64,000 nt of DNA from Pseudogymnoascus destructans (taxonomy: Eukaryota; Ascomycota; Leotiomycetes; Thelebolales; Thelebolaceae): contig NW_020167524.1 in the NCBI RefSeq assembly GCF_001641265.1, positions 62,001 through 126,000 on the forward strand, written 5' to 3'. The notes beneath the pieces are model-generated. The model made no database searches. It had not been told where the DNA came from and worked only from the letters and a program-made list of their open reading frames with translations. Below are positions 1-10,459 of this stretch, one piece after another. How positions within the stretch are numbered: position 1 is the stretch's first letter; every line of letters begins with the position of its first letter. The position numbers were made by a program, and so were the translations under genes.

Positions 1-329
1 AATAAATAATGATAACATGTGACTTTCGTATATAGTCAGTCCCGTGACCGGTTACTTGGCAGACCGGTGGGGGACCGTGAGATTGGCTTTAGACCAGACC
101 ACGGTCCAGTCTGGGGTCGGTCAACCGATGGGGTCGGTCCCCCATGATGCAGCCTAAACACATTATAGTCTTACATACCTTCCTAGCGAATTGTAACGGG
201 GTGCCAACCGTTACAGTGCGTTGTATATATAGCGTGTTACGCGTATTCCACCGAGCTGGAATACTGAAGTCTTTTTTGGCTCAGTGGGATGTAGCACGAG
301 CGTAACCGTACATCGTTACATGGATGACG

Positions 330-560
330 GTAAGGGGGTAGTAGGGTATGGGATAGTATGGGATGGAAATTAGGGATGATAGAAGGGGTAGTAGGGGATA
401 GTATGGAATAATATGGGAATAGTAGGGATGGTAGGGTATGGGATAGTAAGGGATGCAAAGAGGGTGATAACGGGCGGGGGATAGTAGGGATGGAAAGAGG
501 GGATGCTAGGGAGGGCAATAGGGGATAGTATAGGGATAGTGGGGGATAGAGAGATGAGGG
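330..560. repeat. GGGATAGTAGGG-type degenerate simple repeat
   Basis: The plus strand repeats variants of GGGATAGTAGGGATGG with almost no pyrimidine-rich interruption for about 220 bp. The same core (GGGGGATAGTAGG) occurs as a tighter tandem array at about 25570-25630, so this is a recurrent microsatellite-like motif in this genome. It carries no coding signal. Confidence 0.75.
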
Positions 561-641
561 CGAGTTTTAGTATAGATGAACTTCTCCCCCCGACATATAT
601 CATTTCTATCCACTTACCTCGCGCACAATATTTAGTAACCA

Positions 642-674
642 CCTTACCAGCGCACAGGCCAAATCCAGTACGGT
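642..674 (+). repeat. Dispersed repeat fragment, copy 1
   Basis: The 18 bases at 642-659 and the 11 bases at 664-674 recur exactly, with the same 4-nt spacing, on the opposite strand at 18508-18540. Flanks on both sides share a GC-rich vocabulary (GATCACCG, CCGTACTGG, GCGACGG). This looks like a remnant of a dispersed repeat present in two inverted copies 18 kb apart. Confidence 0.6.
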
Positions 675-3028
675 GGCCATACTGTATTGCCGTACTGGCC
701 GGCGCGACTGTCGCACTGGAGCGACGGTACAATCGCCGCTCTAATACCGACGGTGTATTGCACCGCCCGTGAGCGGCGACCGTGCCCTTGATCTGGGCAG
801 TATCGCTGGCACGACAGATTTTGGAGGTAATACTGTAGTTAGAGTACTACTGTAATCGCGAAAGATCACCGTCGCTGGCCATAAGCTGTAGATTTCTCGC
901 CACAGTATGGCGACGGCAATGCTGCCGTAATTCTGTGTGGACGCCGTTATGGTGGCCAGATCCGTATCCATACGGTATTCTCGGTGAAGCCATGGCGGCA
1001 AGATCATGGTGGTCATCAAGAAACGCAGAAATCCAAACATAATACCGTATATTTCTAATCTGCCTACTCTATCCAGCCCGGATCCACAGCCTGCGACTGT
1101 TCCAAAGTCGCACCAACCACCACATAGCCCCTCCACTCCCTCCCTGTGCCCGGCACTCCAGTCCTCGATCCCACCCCGAATCCAACACCAGCTCCCTTGT
1201 CCCACCCCCCCCAGTGTCTGAAAGTTGCGTATCCAGCCAAGTCCGCGGCCCAAGGCTGCCCTGTCAAGTGGGTGTTTGTTGGGGGGGGTAATATCCAAGA
1301 TGTTGCTGAGCGATTGTGTATGGTTTGTGTTGATGGTTTTCAGCGAGGGTGTGGTTGTTGGTCGGAGACAGAAGATTGTCGAGAGCTGGATATATCCACA
1401 TTGGTTTGGCACTGTTCTGGATGGATCCAGATATCTGTTAGTGGTTTGTGATAAGGGGTTGTTAGGTGACCGCAGACTTACCTGGTGGATCTGTGCCTGA
1501 GCTGTGGAAGAGCTGCCGAAAGTCCTTAACTGAGGCAGAAATGAACTGGGGAAAAGAAGAGGAAAAGAAGAGACTGACGAGAAGCTGGACTTACCTTGTG
1601 TAAAGCTGGCATAATGTCAGCAGCTACAGAGAGCACGACAGAGAAGGAAACTCCAATGTGGAAACACTAAAAAGAAGCCGCCAAAGTGGCACCAAAAACA
1701 GAATGAAGAAACGGACGAAATAGACAAATTTGAAATAGATAAATGAACCAAATACCAACCACTGAACGAGTGTGATCATCACCAGAGTTGTGAGCAGCAC
1801 TGCTGATAAACATAGACCCAGAAAAAGAAAAAGAAACAGCACTTATACCTGTTGAGTATAATCGGCCAAATGTGGCGCTGACCAGGGACCCCAAACAAAT
1901 ATCCATATCTATCGCCGCCTCCATTGCCACCTCTATCACTATCACCATTTGCTATCACCATCATTATCTCCAAACCAAGACACAAAAAGCTGAGGAGAAA
2001 ATGGGGAACTCATTCAAACCAAAGATACCTACCTATGCCACACCTATGCTGGCTGCCCAAAAACAGCTCCACGGATCGGGCATAGTAAACACCCTAAAAC
2101 ACAGCCAAAATCAACCCAAAGCTATGCCACCTCCGTTTTTTCAGAATTCGGCAGGCCGACCCCTTCAAGACCAGAAACGGCATTGAAGGTCGGGGAGGTT
2201 TCAACATAGAGACCAATATCAGGAGATCATTGCCACCATGATGATCGGTATCTGGGATGGTCGGCTTGTTGCCCACCGGGGGGGGGGGATTGTATGGGGA
2301 ATGGGCAGGATTTGTAGGTGCTTTAGCTTCGGCGAGGTTGTGGATTCGAGAGCATTTTTGGCTTTTGCGACTGGAAGAGGAGAGTCAGTGGAGACTTAAT
2401 CAAAATAAGTGATAATAGAGCAAGAGAGGGAGCTTGTCTTGATGTGTTTCCGGCGAGATGATCTGATGGGCCCTGGGAGCACGACCGCCAGCTGTGCTGA
2501 CGGTGGCACCAACGAGGGCTTGGATAACTAGACCCCTTGGAATATGAAGCTTCTTGAGCTGATACTGGCATTCGTATGCCCTGAGGAAATGCTCCAGATG
2601 ATGGCATGAGCTGTGGCAGCTCTGCTGGGTTTTGGCGGGGTTTCCTGGTGTTGTGCTGGGTGCATCAGAAACAGAGCAGCAAACTTACCTCAAAGCAATT
2701 TAGATAGCTCACCTATCTAAAGGTGAAGTCGATAATCATGTAGAAAGGAAACAATAGCTGTAGAAATACAGTATCCAAAACATAGAAGTATGGGTGAAGG
2801 TGAAGAAGTGGTGAACTCAGTACAGGTATGGAAGCGAGCGATTTGTGCGATTCTGGCCCAAAATGGAAGGATCCCAGCTTCAGCCCAGAGAGCTCCGAAT
2901 TGCCCAATATAGAACCTCAAAGTTATCATTTCAAATGGAAATGGAATTTTATTTTATTCTCTCTATACTGCTTTCATTTCAATTGATATCTGTGCCATTC
3001 CAGCGCCTGGATCCTGAAGTTCTGCCGC

Positions 3029-6000
3029 TCACATTACTCCCACGTCCCACCAGCAGTGCACCAGCATTGCTGCTGATGAGCCTCGAAGGCCAAGATCTAC
3101 CTCACCTCGGCGTGCTGTTTGATCCAAACTCAGTGGCCCCTTAGAATATACTGAGGCGGCTTGCTTTCTTTCTTGATTAATACTGACTATGAACACCGGG
3201 TTACTTCCAATCCCTGGAAGTCCTACGATTCCCTGGCTGTTGTGGACAACCCTCATTTGAGGGAGTTGAAGAACAGGGTCCTCTGTCCCACATTCTTTGA
3301 TATCTGACACAATTGCAAACAGCCTTGCCTCGCCTTGAATCTTTTCGTGAACGAAGCCAACTTCGAACCGGCAAATGCTCCTTCCCCGGACGGTAAAGCA
3401 ATTCCCTGCTTTAAAAGTTACTCTGTGGCGTGTGCTACTGGATATATGTTAGATACTACAGTGCTTGATAGAAAGGAAATGAAAGCTTGAACTTACGGAT
3501 CGATGAAACTGAACTGGGAGAAGTACTGCAATGGGCGGCTCCCAAGACTTGTAATATGAGGATCTTCATAATCCACACGGTATGCTTCTCGTAGTTTTTG
3601 CACGAATGGAAGCCCCTCCTGGAGCTGCTCTGGCCACAAAGGCAAATCCAACTCTTTCTCCACATCCTCCCGGCGGACGCATAGGGTGGCTTTCGGCGAG
3701 ATGTGCGAGCTGTCGGGCTGGAGGACATTGATGGAGGCTTCTTCGACAATGTCCCACTTCTCGGATGACGGGAGAAGGTGGTTGGTCAGTATGGGACATG
3801 TCTTGTGTAGATTCCACATCTGCGTCGAAAGTACAGGCTCGTCATACTCAAAGGCGCCATTTAAGAGGAGGCGCAGCGTGAGATTAATGCACTCTCTCCG
3901 CATCAGCACCTTCTCAACACTGCGGCCATTCAAATATTGGGCCCAATGCTTGAACATTCTGTTTTGTAGTTAGAAAGAAAATCAAAACCACAGAGAGAAG
4001 ATGGTTGAGCATACCTGTGTTTATCCTCTCCATGTAGGACATTACAAGCAAAACTTGTCCCATAACGGTTGATGATCTAATCAATATGCAAACCCTGGTG
4101 CACATTCGGGCAAGATCCCCAGCTGCTGAACTCCTTCGATTTGCTTGTCCCTGGTTTCAGGGAGTTCATCTGTGTTGCCCATTCAAACTCACTAACAACA
4201 GCATCAACTCCCACGCCAATGGCCTTGATTGCCGCTTCAAAGTCAGCTGAGACCATAGATGGAGCATGGGATGAGGCCTGGCTATTGTTGCTGCCCTTGG
4301 ATTTACTCATCCGCTCAGCGACAGAAGCACATGTGCACAACTGAGTGTAGAGCTGTCGACCCCGGAGAATGATGCGCCTTGCATCCTGACGAAGGTGCTC
4401 GCTCCGTGCACAAGTGATGGCGTTTGATTTTGCCATCATGGCAAAACAATGCACTAATATCTCTGGAATCGTGAGTTTCATGGTCTTTGTGTCTTCCCGG
4501 AACTTGCCCCTCATTGCAGCAAAGAAGTTCAGCGTAATATCATTTTCGCTGAGCTTCATACGAGACATGATAAGGGGCGTTAGGACTGAGGCCATTCCCG
4601 CCTCTGAGAGGGACCAAGACTGGAGGTGATGGAGGGGGGATTGTCGCGTGCTCCATCCAGTTGGTGCTGGGAACTGGACAAACTCTTGGAAATACTGTCT
4701 CATCCCGGGTTTTGAGAGTATTGCTCTCATGAGGAGGTTGTGGCTCTGCTTTGCCTGACCGTTGTACTCTGAATGACATGGATCTCCCGGCCTCGTCTGG
4801 ATTATATCCAAGGCTGGAGTCAGCTTGAATATGCGGGCTTTCATGCATCCCCCATTCTTGAAAATACTTCTTTTTCGCTGTTGGCGGTAAGGTATCTCCG
4901 TATTCTCTGATCTGTTTCTGGCTGTAATAGTATCGTCCAAGTGCTACTGTGTCAAAGTCCAGATCTCCTTTCTGTGCTATTGACGCAAGGCATGACCGGC
5001 AACCCTTTCCTGCATTTGGTCGTAGGATGCCACTATTTTCATTTTGTTGTGGCATGTCACCTGTGAAGCACAACACTGGCGCTATGACAAACCTATTCTC
5101 CCCATTGATTCGGAGAATCATACCTTTGTCAAGCTTCGGGATATCAGTAAGGCATGATATCAATCGTCCATCTTTGCACCATGCGGCCCAAGGGTAAGAA
5201 CAAAGTTGTTTGATCGTTTCATTCGGTCTCGTAGGCATTGCGCAGGTGTTGTCATATATATGCCCATCATGGAACGATACCGGTTCCTGAAAACAATCCA
5301 AATGCATCCATGAAGATGATCATTGGCAGCGATATAAAAGTGTCCCGGAAGGCGTCAACAATCCAAGCCCTGCCGTATGCCTCAATCTCCAACTCTGCGA
5401 TATGTGGGCGTGATTGGGCTGCTGGGCGAATGTCCTTTCTTGCCATATTCAGGATGCGGTGGATATGGGTCTTGTCGTCAAAGACGTATGCATTGTCAAG
5501 TGCAACTGGGCCTTCAAATATGTAATCCATGGAGATCTCGACACGGGACACAATATTCTTTGGCGAGATATATTCGAAGCTGTCTTCATAAAGAAGTTTC
5601 TCTGATCGTGATAAAGGCGTTTCTAGCCCATTAATTGCATCTTTCATGGTGGGTGGTAAGCTTCCTCGTGTATATACTGGCTGGATCTGGACAAGGACTT
5701 CATCTTTCGTTGCTGCACAGGCCCGGCGATCAATTCCAATTGCAAACACCCTGTCAATATGCTGGCCAAACCTCTCTCCACGATACCGCACGAAATCAGA
5801 GCACAATATTGGACTCCCATCTTCGTAGCTGATTGTGGCTCCCGAAGTTGTGCGTATGGAGCACAGCCAGGCCTCCGATTCCCACATTTCTGTTGGTGCA
5901 TCTGCAAACGTCCCGAACCCAGAATGTAGCCCCCCAACGAAGTCTTTCGAAGACAAGAGTCTTGTCACCAAAGACGACAGATCTACCCAATGCATGTCGG

Positions 6001-6388
6001 CTCTCCTCTTCTGTGCTGCCTGTGACCTCTCCGCGGGAGACATTGTGCGCAACTTCTCCTGATTGACATCTATGAGCTTGTGCCATTGTGAGATGAGCGA
6101 CAGTTATGAAATGAGTCTCTTCTTGAGGGTTCTCACGTCCTTTGGAAGATCCATGAGATTCTCTATTGATTTTACGAGTTTATATCCCTCAAGGAGACCA
6201 GCGTAGGCATCACCTGGGATAGAGTACTTCTCGCACCACATTGCCGTATACATTTCAAAGTCGGTAATGCAATTTGATGCTTGCTTGTGTCCAACTGGTT
6301 CTGATGCGTCATCTTGAGGCTGGATAAACTCTTTGGAAAGTGCGGTGAAGTTGCGGGGGAGCGTTTCTGTCTCAGGGTGGGCTGGAGG
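3029..6388 (-). pseudogene. Decayed transposase-like gene, downstream part
   Basis: On the minus strand, broken reading frames together resemble a fungal transposase family that I know only by its conserved blocks, distantly similar to plant CACTA/tnp2 transposases. Visible blocks in order are a region ending in DAFGLF, then RNRYRSMMGIY, LTLGPHG, INGENRFV, a GDMPQQNENSG block followed by GC..C (compare tnp2 DFPA...SG...C..C), DPCHSEYNGQAK, and QSPLHHLQSWSLSE. A C-terminal exon ends at 3029. Two introns look intact: donor near 4011 to acceptor near 3960, and donor 3497 to acceptor near 3423. Lesions are an in-frame TAA at 6104-6106, frame breaks near 5290, 5165 and 4860, and an in-frame TAG at 4077-4079. 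The frame continues across the retrotransposon into 12354-12814. Naming as CACTA-like is inference. Confidence 0.65.
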
Positions 6389-6641
6389 TGTCACGGTTCA
6401 CCAAGGCATAGGGCGCCAGTTGGGTATTATGAATTAAACTCAATCTAGAGAAGAAAGGAAAGAGAAGAGGAGCACTCGAGCAGTGGCTCGATCTATATAC
6501 AGCTATTGTGGAGTGAATTCTCTTTAGCGAGACCAGTTCTGAGAATTCACTCCACAACTGAAAACTTCGCTCCAACCCCGGAAAGCTCCCCACACCCCTG
6601 AACCCCCACTCGAGCTGCAAGGCGCACTTGATATCGTAACA
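6389..6641 (-). repeat. 3' LTR
   Basis: Left LTR, 253 bp, TG...CA bounded, identical to the right LTR except at 6612. It contains a perfect 17-bp inverted repeat (6506-6522 and 6541-6557, 18-nt loop). The sequence at 6436-6446 is the copy of the predicted self-primer segment. Confidence 0.97.
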
Positions 6642-6660
6642 CTACCCCCCCCCTACTCCA
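6642..6660 (-). promoter_or_regulatory. Polypurine tract
   Basis: Immediately upstream of the 3' LTR on the element's sense strand lies GGAGTAGGGGGGGGGTAG, a purine run with nine consecutive G. This is the expected position and composition of the plus-strand primer for reverse transcription. Confidence 0.85.
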
Positions 6661-6718
6661 GAGTTGATCTCCTGATCAAGAAATCCCATTTTCAAAAAAA
6701 AACAATTGTCTCCAGCTC

Positions 6719-9700
6719 TCATTTTGGTTTCTGAGGGTATTTTCTGTGATATGCTTGGGTAACTTCTGGAGAATTTTCAAAGCTCTCTGCAGTATACCAT
6801 GTCTCATCCGGTGGATAGTTCTTCCAAGCTGCCTTGTAGAAAAGCTTCTTTCGAATAACTTTTGAGTCGAGAATTTCGTCCACTTCCCACTCCTCTTCGC
6901 CATTGACAATGACTGGAGGCTCTGGCTCCTGTTGCTGCCCTTCGATTGCATCATTCGAGTCAAGTCTTAATAGATTGGCATGAAATACTGGATGAATCTT
7001 CATGCTGTTTGGAAGTTTGAGCCGATATGCAACTTGCCCAATTCGCTCTAGAATTTCAAAAGGTCCCACTTGCTTGTGGTCTAGCTTCTTTGATGGCCTC
7101 TGTGTCTTTATATTTCGAGTTGAAAGCCATACTCTGTCTCCCACTTGATAGCGTGGTGCAGGTTTCCTTTTCTTGTTCGCGAAATGTTCCATTTTTGCTT
7201 GCGAGAGTGTGATTTCATCCTGCAGAAACTCCCAAACCTTTGCCATGGTCTGAGCTATGTTCTTGTGCTCTTGTTTGGCTTCGTGATATGCTTGCTGCTC
7301 TGTATCGAAGCTCATTCTTGGTTCATAGCTCTTGTTTGCAAAAAACGCACTTGTCTTGGTTGCATCTGATGGCAAACTGTTGGCAGCAAACTCCGCCATG
7401 CACAAGTATGAAACCCAATTGTCTTGAAGATAGTTCACATGAGCTCGCAAGTAGCGTTTGAGCTCTGCATTGAATCGCTCAGTCTGTCCATCTGTTTCTG
7501 GGTGGAAGGCAGTTGAAAGTTTGGCTGAAATTTTCCAAATTTTGCAGAGCAAACTCCAGACTTCTGCAATGAACTGAGGACCTCTGTCTGATATTATCGA
7601 GTTTGGTAGACCATTGTGCTTCCATACATGTCGAAGTAAGAGCTGTGCTGTAGCTTCTGCAGTAGTCCCTTCTTGCCCAGCGAAACACGGAATGAAATGT
7701 CTTTCTTTCGTCAACCTGCATGCAACAACCAAGATAGCATTGTTCCCTTCACAGAGTGGTAATCCTGTCACGAAATCCATTGATATATCCATCCATGGTC
7801 GACTGTCAATAGGGATTGGTTGTAGAAGTCCATTGTAGGAATCTCGAGATGGTTTCGATCTTCGACAACTATGGCAGTTTTTGATATATCGGATTATTGT
7901 TTTGTCCATGTTTGGCCAGTAATAGTGCTGTTTCATGACTCGCAGCATCTTTCCAGCTCCTGGATGTCCCATAGAAGGTTGTTCATGAACTTCTCTCAAC
8001 AAGTCCACCTGAATGGTTTCTGGCACCCAAACTCGATTTTGATATTCTAGCATGCCGTTTTTGAGTTCGCAATAAGCCAATGCAACCTCTTTGCTTGTTC
8101 GATCGCCATTCTCAAGCTTCTGTAGTGTAGCCTTGCAGAATTTGTCTTCCAGTTGAGACTTTTGGATTTTCTCAAGAATTGTCATTTCTCTGATATGAGT
8201 TTCCACTGGAGCTAGCTGAGCTGTTTGGCCTTGTTCTTTGAGTTTCTGAATGTCTGGATGTAGCCTCGAAGGTGGTAGCAACACCTGAAGCTGTTGCTTT
8301 TGTCGATCATCCTCATCATTGCCTTCTGGTCTGTCACCAGGCCTTCGAGTCAAAGCATCTGCTTTTCCATTTTGCTTCCCAGGCCTATAGATGATCTGGA
8401 AGTTGTATCGAGAGAGGAATTCAGCCCATCGAGCTTGTCTTCTTGTCAGCTTCTTGGTGGACATGAAGTATTCCAAGCTTTTGTGATCAGACAAGACTTG
8501 GACTGGAAAATCTGTCCCTTCAAGTTCTGGTCTCCATGCTTCGAAACATCTGATGATTGCAAGCAATTCCTTGTCATATATCTTGTAATTGCATTCTGCA
8601 GGTGCTAGCTTTTTCGAGAAGTATGCCACTGGATGTAGAACCCCTTGATCATCTTTTTGTGACAAGACTCCTGATGAGATGAAGTCTGAGGAATCTGCTT
8701 CGACATAGGCTGTCTTGTGTCTATCGAAATGCCTCAAGACAGGAGCTTCTGTGACTGTTTGTTTCAACAGCTCGAATGCAGTTTGGCATGCATGAGTCCA
8801 TTCGAATATCTGATCCTTTCTGGTAAGGTTCACCAATGGCCTCATGATGCTGGAGTAATTTCGGATGAACCTTCGATAGAAATTGCAGAATCCAATGAAA
8901 GCTTGCATATCCCTGAGCGATTTTGGAGTTTGCCATTCCAATATAGTAGAAACCTTTGCAGGGTCCATGCGAATGCCATTGACTCCCACGATGAGTCCTA
9001 GGAATTTGGTTTCTTGGACGAAAAACTCACATTTTGAGATATCTGCTTGCAGTCCAGCTTCTCGAAGCTTCTGTAGGACTTTCCTTATGTGCTCTGTATG
9101 CTCCGCTCGAGTAGCACTGTAGATAAGAATGTCATCCATGTATGCGGTGACGAATTGGTTGAGGTAATCCATGAGGGTTTCATTCATGTACCTCTGGAAT
9201 GTTGCTGGACCATTTGTGAGTCCGAAGGGCATGACCTTGTATTTGTAGGATCCAAATCGAGTTCTGAATGTAGTGAGGTCTTCATCTTCTTCTGTCTGCA
9301 TTCGAATTCGATTGAAGGCATGTCGAATGTCCAGTTTGGTGAGATATTTTGCTCCTATGACTTGGGCCAGCGTTTCATCAATGAGTGGTATGGGATATCG
9401 ATCCTTTTTCGTTATGGCATTTAGCTTCCTGTAGTCAACACAGAATCGAAGACCACCACCTGGCTTTCTCACAAACATAATGGGTGAAGAGTATGGGGCT
9501 TTGCTTGCTTCAATGAACCCTTTTGGCAAGTGCTCGAAGACATATTCTTCGACCAAATCAAGTTCTTCCTTTGACATATTCCAGAGTGGTGCATATCCCA
9601 GCTTTGCATCACCTTCGAGTTCAATATGATGGTCTGAAGGTCGATGGGGAGGTAGCTTGTCTGCTGCCATTTTTGAAAAAACATCCAAAAATTCATGAAA

Positions 9701-10459
9701 TTCCTTCGGAAGGATCAGTCGAGAGTCAATTTCTTCAGTTTTGGTCTTGTTCTTGTGCTCGATTATGTCCTTCATTGATATAGCAAAGACTTGAGCTCCT
9801 CTTTGCTTCATGAGCATTCGAAATGGTGCTGCGCCAATCATTGCTATGGTGCAAGGTTTTGGTTTTTCCACTTTCGGAGCAGGTTCCGGAGGAGGCATTT
9901 CTTTGGCTTTCTTCTTTGGCCTTTGTCTTTCGCTTTTAGATATAGGCTCTGTTTCGAGGGCTCGATCTGGTATAGAATGGTTGCAATAATCTCCAGTGAA
10001 GAGGACTTGATCATTGATCATATCGAGAACAACTCCATGTTGCTTCATCCAAGCTTTCCCGAGAATGATGGAATGTTTTCCCAGCGAAGTAATGAATAAT
10101 GGACATAGGCTTTCCACATGCTCTCCCACTTGTAGTCGAGGATATATAGCATGTGTGATAGCAGGGGCAGCCTCTCCATTGAATCCTTCAACTTGTTTTG
10201 GCTTCACAAGTTCGACTGGGGCTATCCCTTCGATTTCACATATTCTTTCTGCATCAGCAGCATTAATGAAGTTTCCACCTGTGGCACCAGTATCGATTAA
10301 TGCATGGACAATAGCTTTGTATTTTCCTATTCTACAAGTAGCTAAGAAAGGGGTGTCCGGATCAAAACTGGATCTTGAGGAAGAAGCTGCAATTCTGGCT
10401 GCACTGCCTCTAGTGATGACTTGTCTAGAGGCTATTCGTTTTCCGAATCGATGATAGAC
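6719..10459 (-). CDS. pol: Retrotransposon Pol polyprotein (PR-RT-RH-IN-chromodomain)
   Basis: The open frame of about 1246 codons starts after a TGA at 10462-10460 and overlaps the end of gag by 28 nt in the -1 frame. Domains in order: aspartic protease with LIDTGATGG near 10300; reverse transcriptase with LDIRHAFNRI and the catalytic YMDD at about 9133-9144; RNase H (YVEADSSDF, DKELLAI); integrase with an HHCC-type zinc region (HPGAGK..., CHSCRRSK) and the catalytic residues in MDFVTGLP, ISDRGPQF and HPETDGQTERFNAELKRYL; and a C-terminal chromodomain (EWEVDEILDSKV...WKNYPPDETWY), which in related elements guides integration to chromatin. No env is present. Lack of a convincing start before the protease favours expression by frameshifting from gag. 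No in-frame stop is seen. Confidence 0.96.
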   Translation of the reverse strand, partial: VYHRFGKRIASRQVITRGSAARIAASSSRSSFDPDTPFLATCRIGKYKAIVHALIDTGATGGNFINAADAERICEIEGIAPVELVKPKQVEGFNGEAAPAITHAIYPRLQVGEHVESLCPLFITSLGKHSIILGKAWMKQHGVVLDMINDQVLFTGDYCNHSIPDRALETEPISKSERQRPKKKAKEMPPPEPAPKVEKPKPCTIAMIGAAPFRMLMKQRGAQVFAISMKDIIEHKNKTKTEEIDSRLILPKEFHEFLDVFSKMAADKLPPHRPSDHHIELEGDAKLGYAPLWNMSKEELDLVEEYVFEHLPKGFIEASKAPYSSPIMFVRKPGGGLRFCVDYRKLNAITKKDRYPIPLIDETLAQVIGAKYLTKLDIRHAFNRIRMQTEEDEDLTTFRTRFGSYKYKVMPFGLTNGPATFQRYMNETLMDYLNQFVTAYMDDILIYSATRAEHTEHIRKVLQKLREAGLQADISKCEFFVQETKFLGLIVGVNGIRMDPAKVSTILEWQTPKSLRDMQAFIGFCNFYRRFIRNYSSIMRPLVNLTRKDQIFEWTHACQTAFELLKQTVTEAPVLRHFDRHKTAYVEADSSDFISSGVLSQKDDQGVLHPVAYFSKKLAPAECNYKIYDKELLAIIRCFEAWRPELEGTDFPVQVLSDHKSLEYFMSTKKLTRRQARWAEFLSRYNFQIIYRPGKQNGKADALTRRPGDRPEGNDEDDRQKQQLQVLLPPSRLHPDIQKLKEQGQTAQLAPVETHIREMTILEKIQKSQLEDKFCKATLQKLENGDRTSKEVALAYCELKNGMLEYQNRVWVPETIQVDLLREVHEQPSMGHPGAGKMLRVMKQHYYWPNMDKTIIRYIKNCHSCRRSKPSRDSYNGLLQPIPIDSRPWMDISMDFVTGLPLCEGNNAILVVACRLTKERHFIPCFAGQEGTTAEATAQLLLRHVWKHNGLPNSIISDRGPQFIAEVWSLLCKIWKISAKLSTAFHPETDGQTERFNAELKRYLRAHVNYLQDNWVSYLCMAEFAANSLPSDATKTSAFFANKSYEPRMSFDTEQQAYHEAKQEHKNIAQTMAKVWEFLQDEITLSQAKMEHFANKKRKPAPRYQVGDRVWLSTRNIKTQRPSKKLDHKQVGPFEILERIGQVAYRLKLPNSMKIHPVFHANLLRLDSNDAIEGQQQEPEPPVIVNGEEEWEVDEILDSKVIRKKLFYKAAWKNYPPDETWYTAESFENSPEVTQAYHRKYPQKPK

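Larger units (their letters stand above)
1..3028. other. Gene-poor, repeat-rich left end
   Basis: I find no convincing protein gene here. The stretch holds a purine-rich simple repeat (about 330-560), a fragment of a dispersed repeat (642-674) and about 1.3 kb (1440-2740) with several minus-strand donor-like sites (GTAAGT complements near 1475, 1587 and 2684). Those could be exons of an unrecognised gene or decayed 3' exons of the neighbouring transposase relic. Long open frames such as 741-1412 (-) lack recognisable composition or motifs. Bases 60-150 contain short imperfect inverted repeats around GGACCGTG and CACGGTCC. Confidence 0.5.

Noticed and set aside
741..1412. 223-codon open frame on the minus strand
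   Set aside because: No motif, composition unlike other genes here, and overlaps a dispersed repeat fragment; probably chance.
1872..2186. 104-codon plus-strand frame
   Set aside because: Low-complexity start (Ile/Ser/Ala/Thr runs), no recognisable domain and no consistent splice context.
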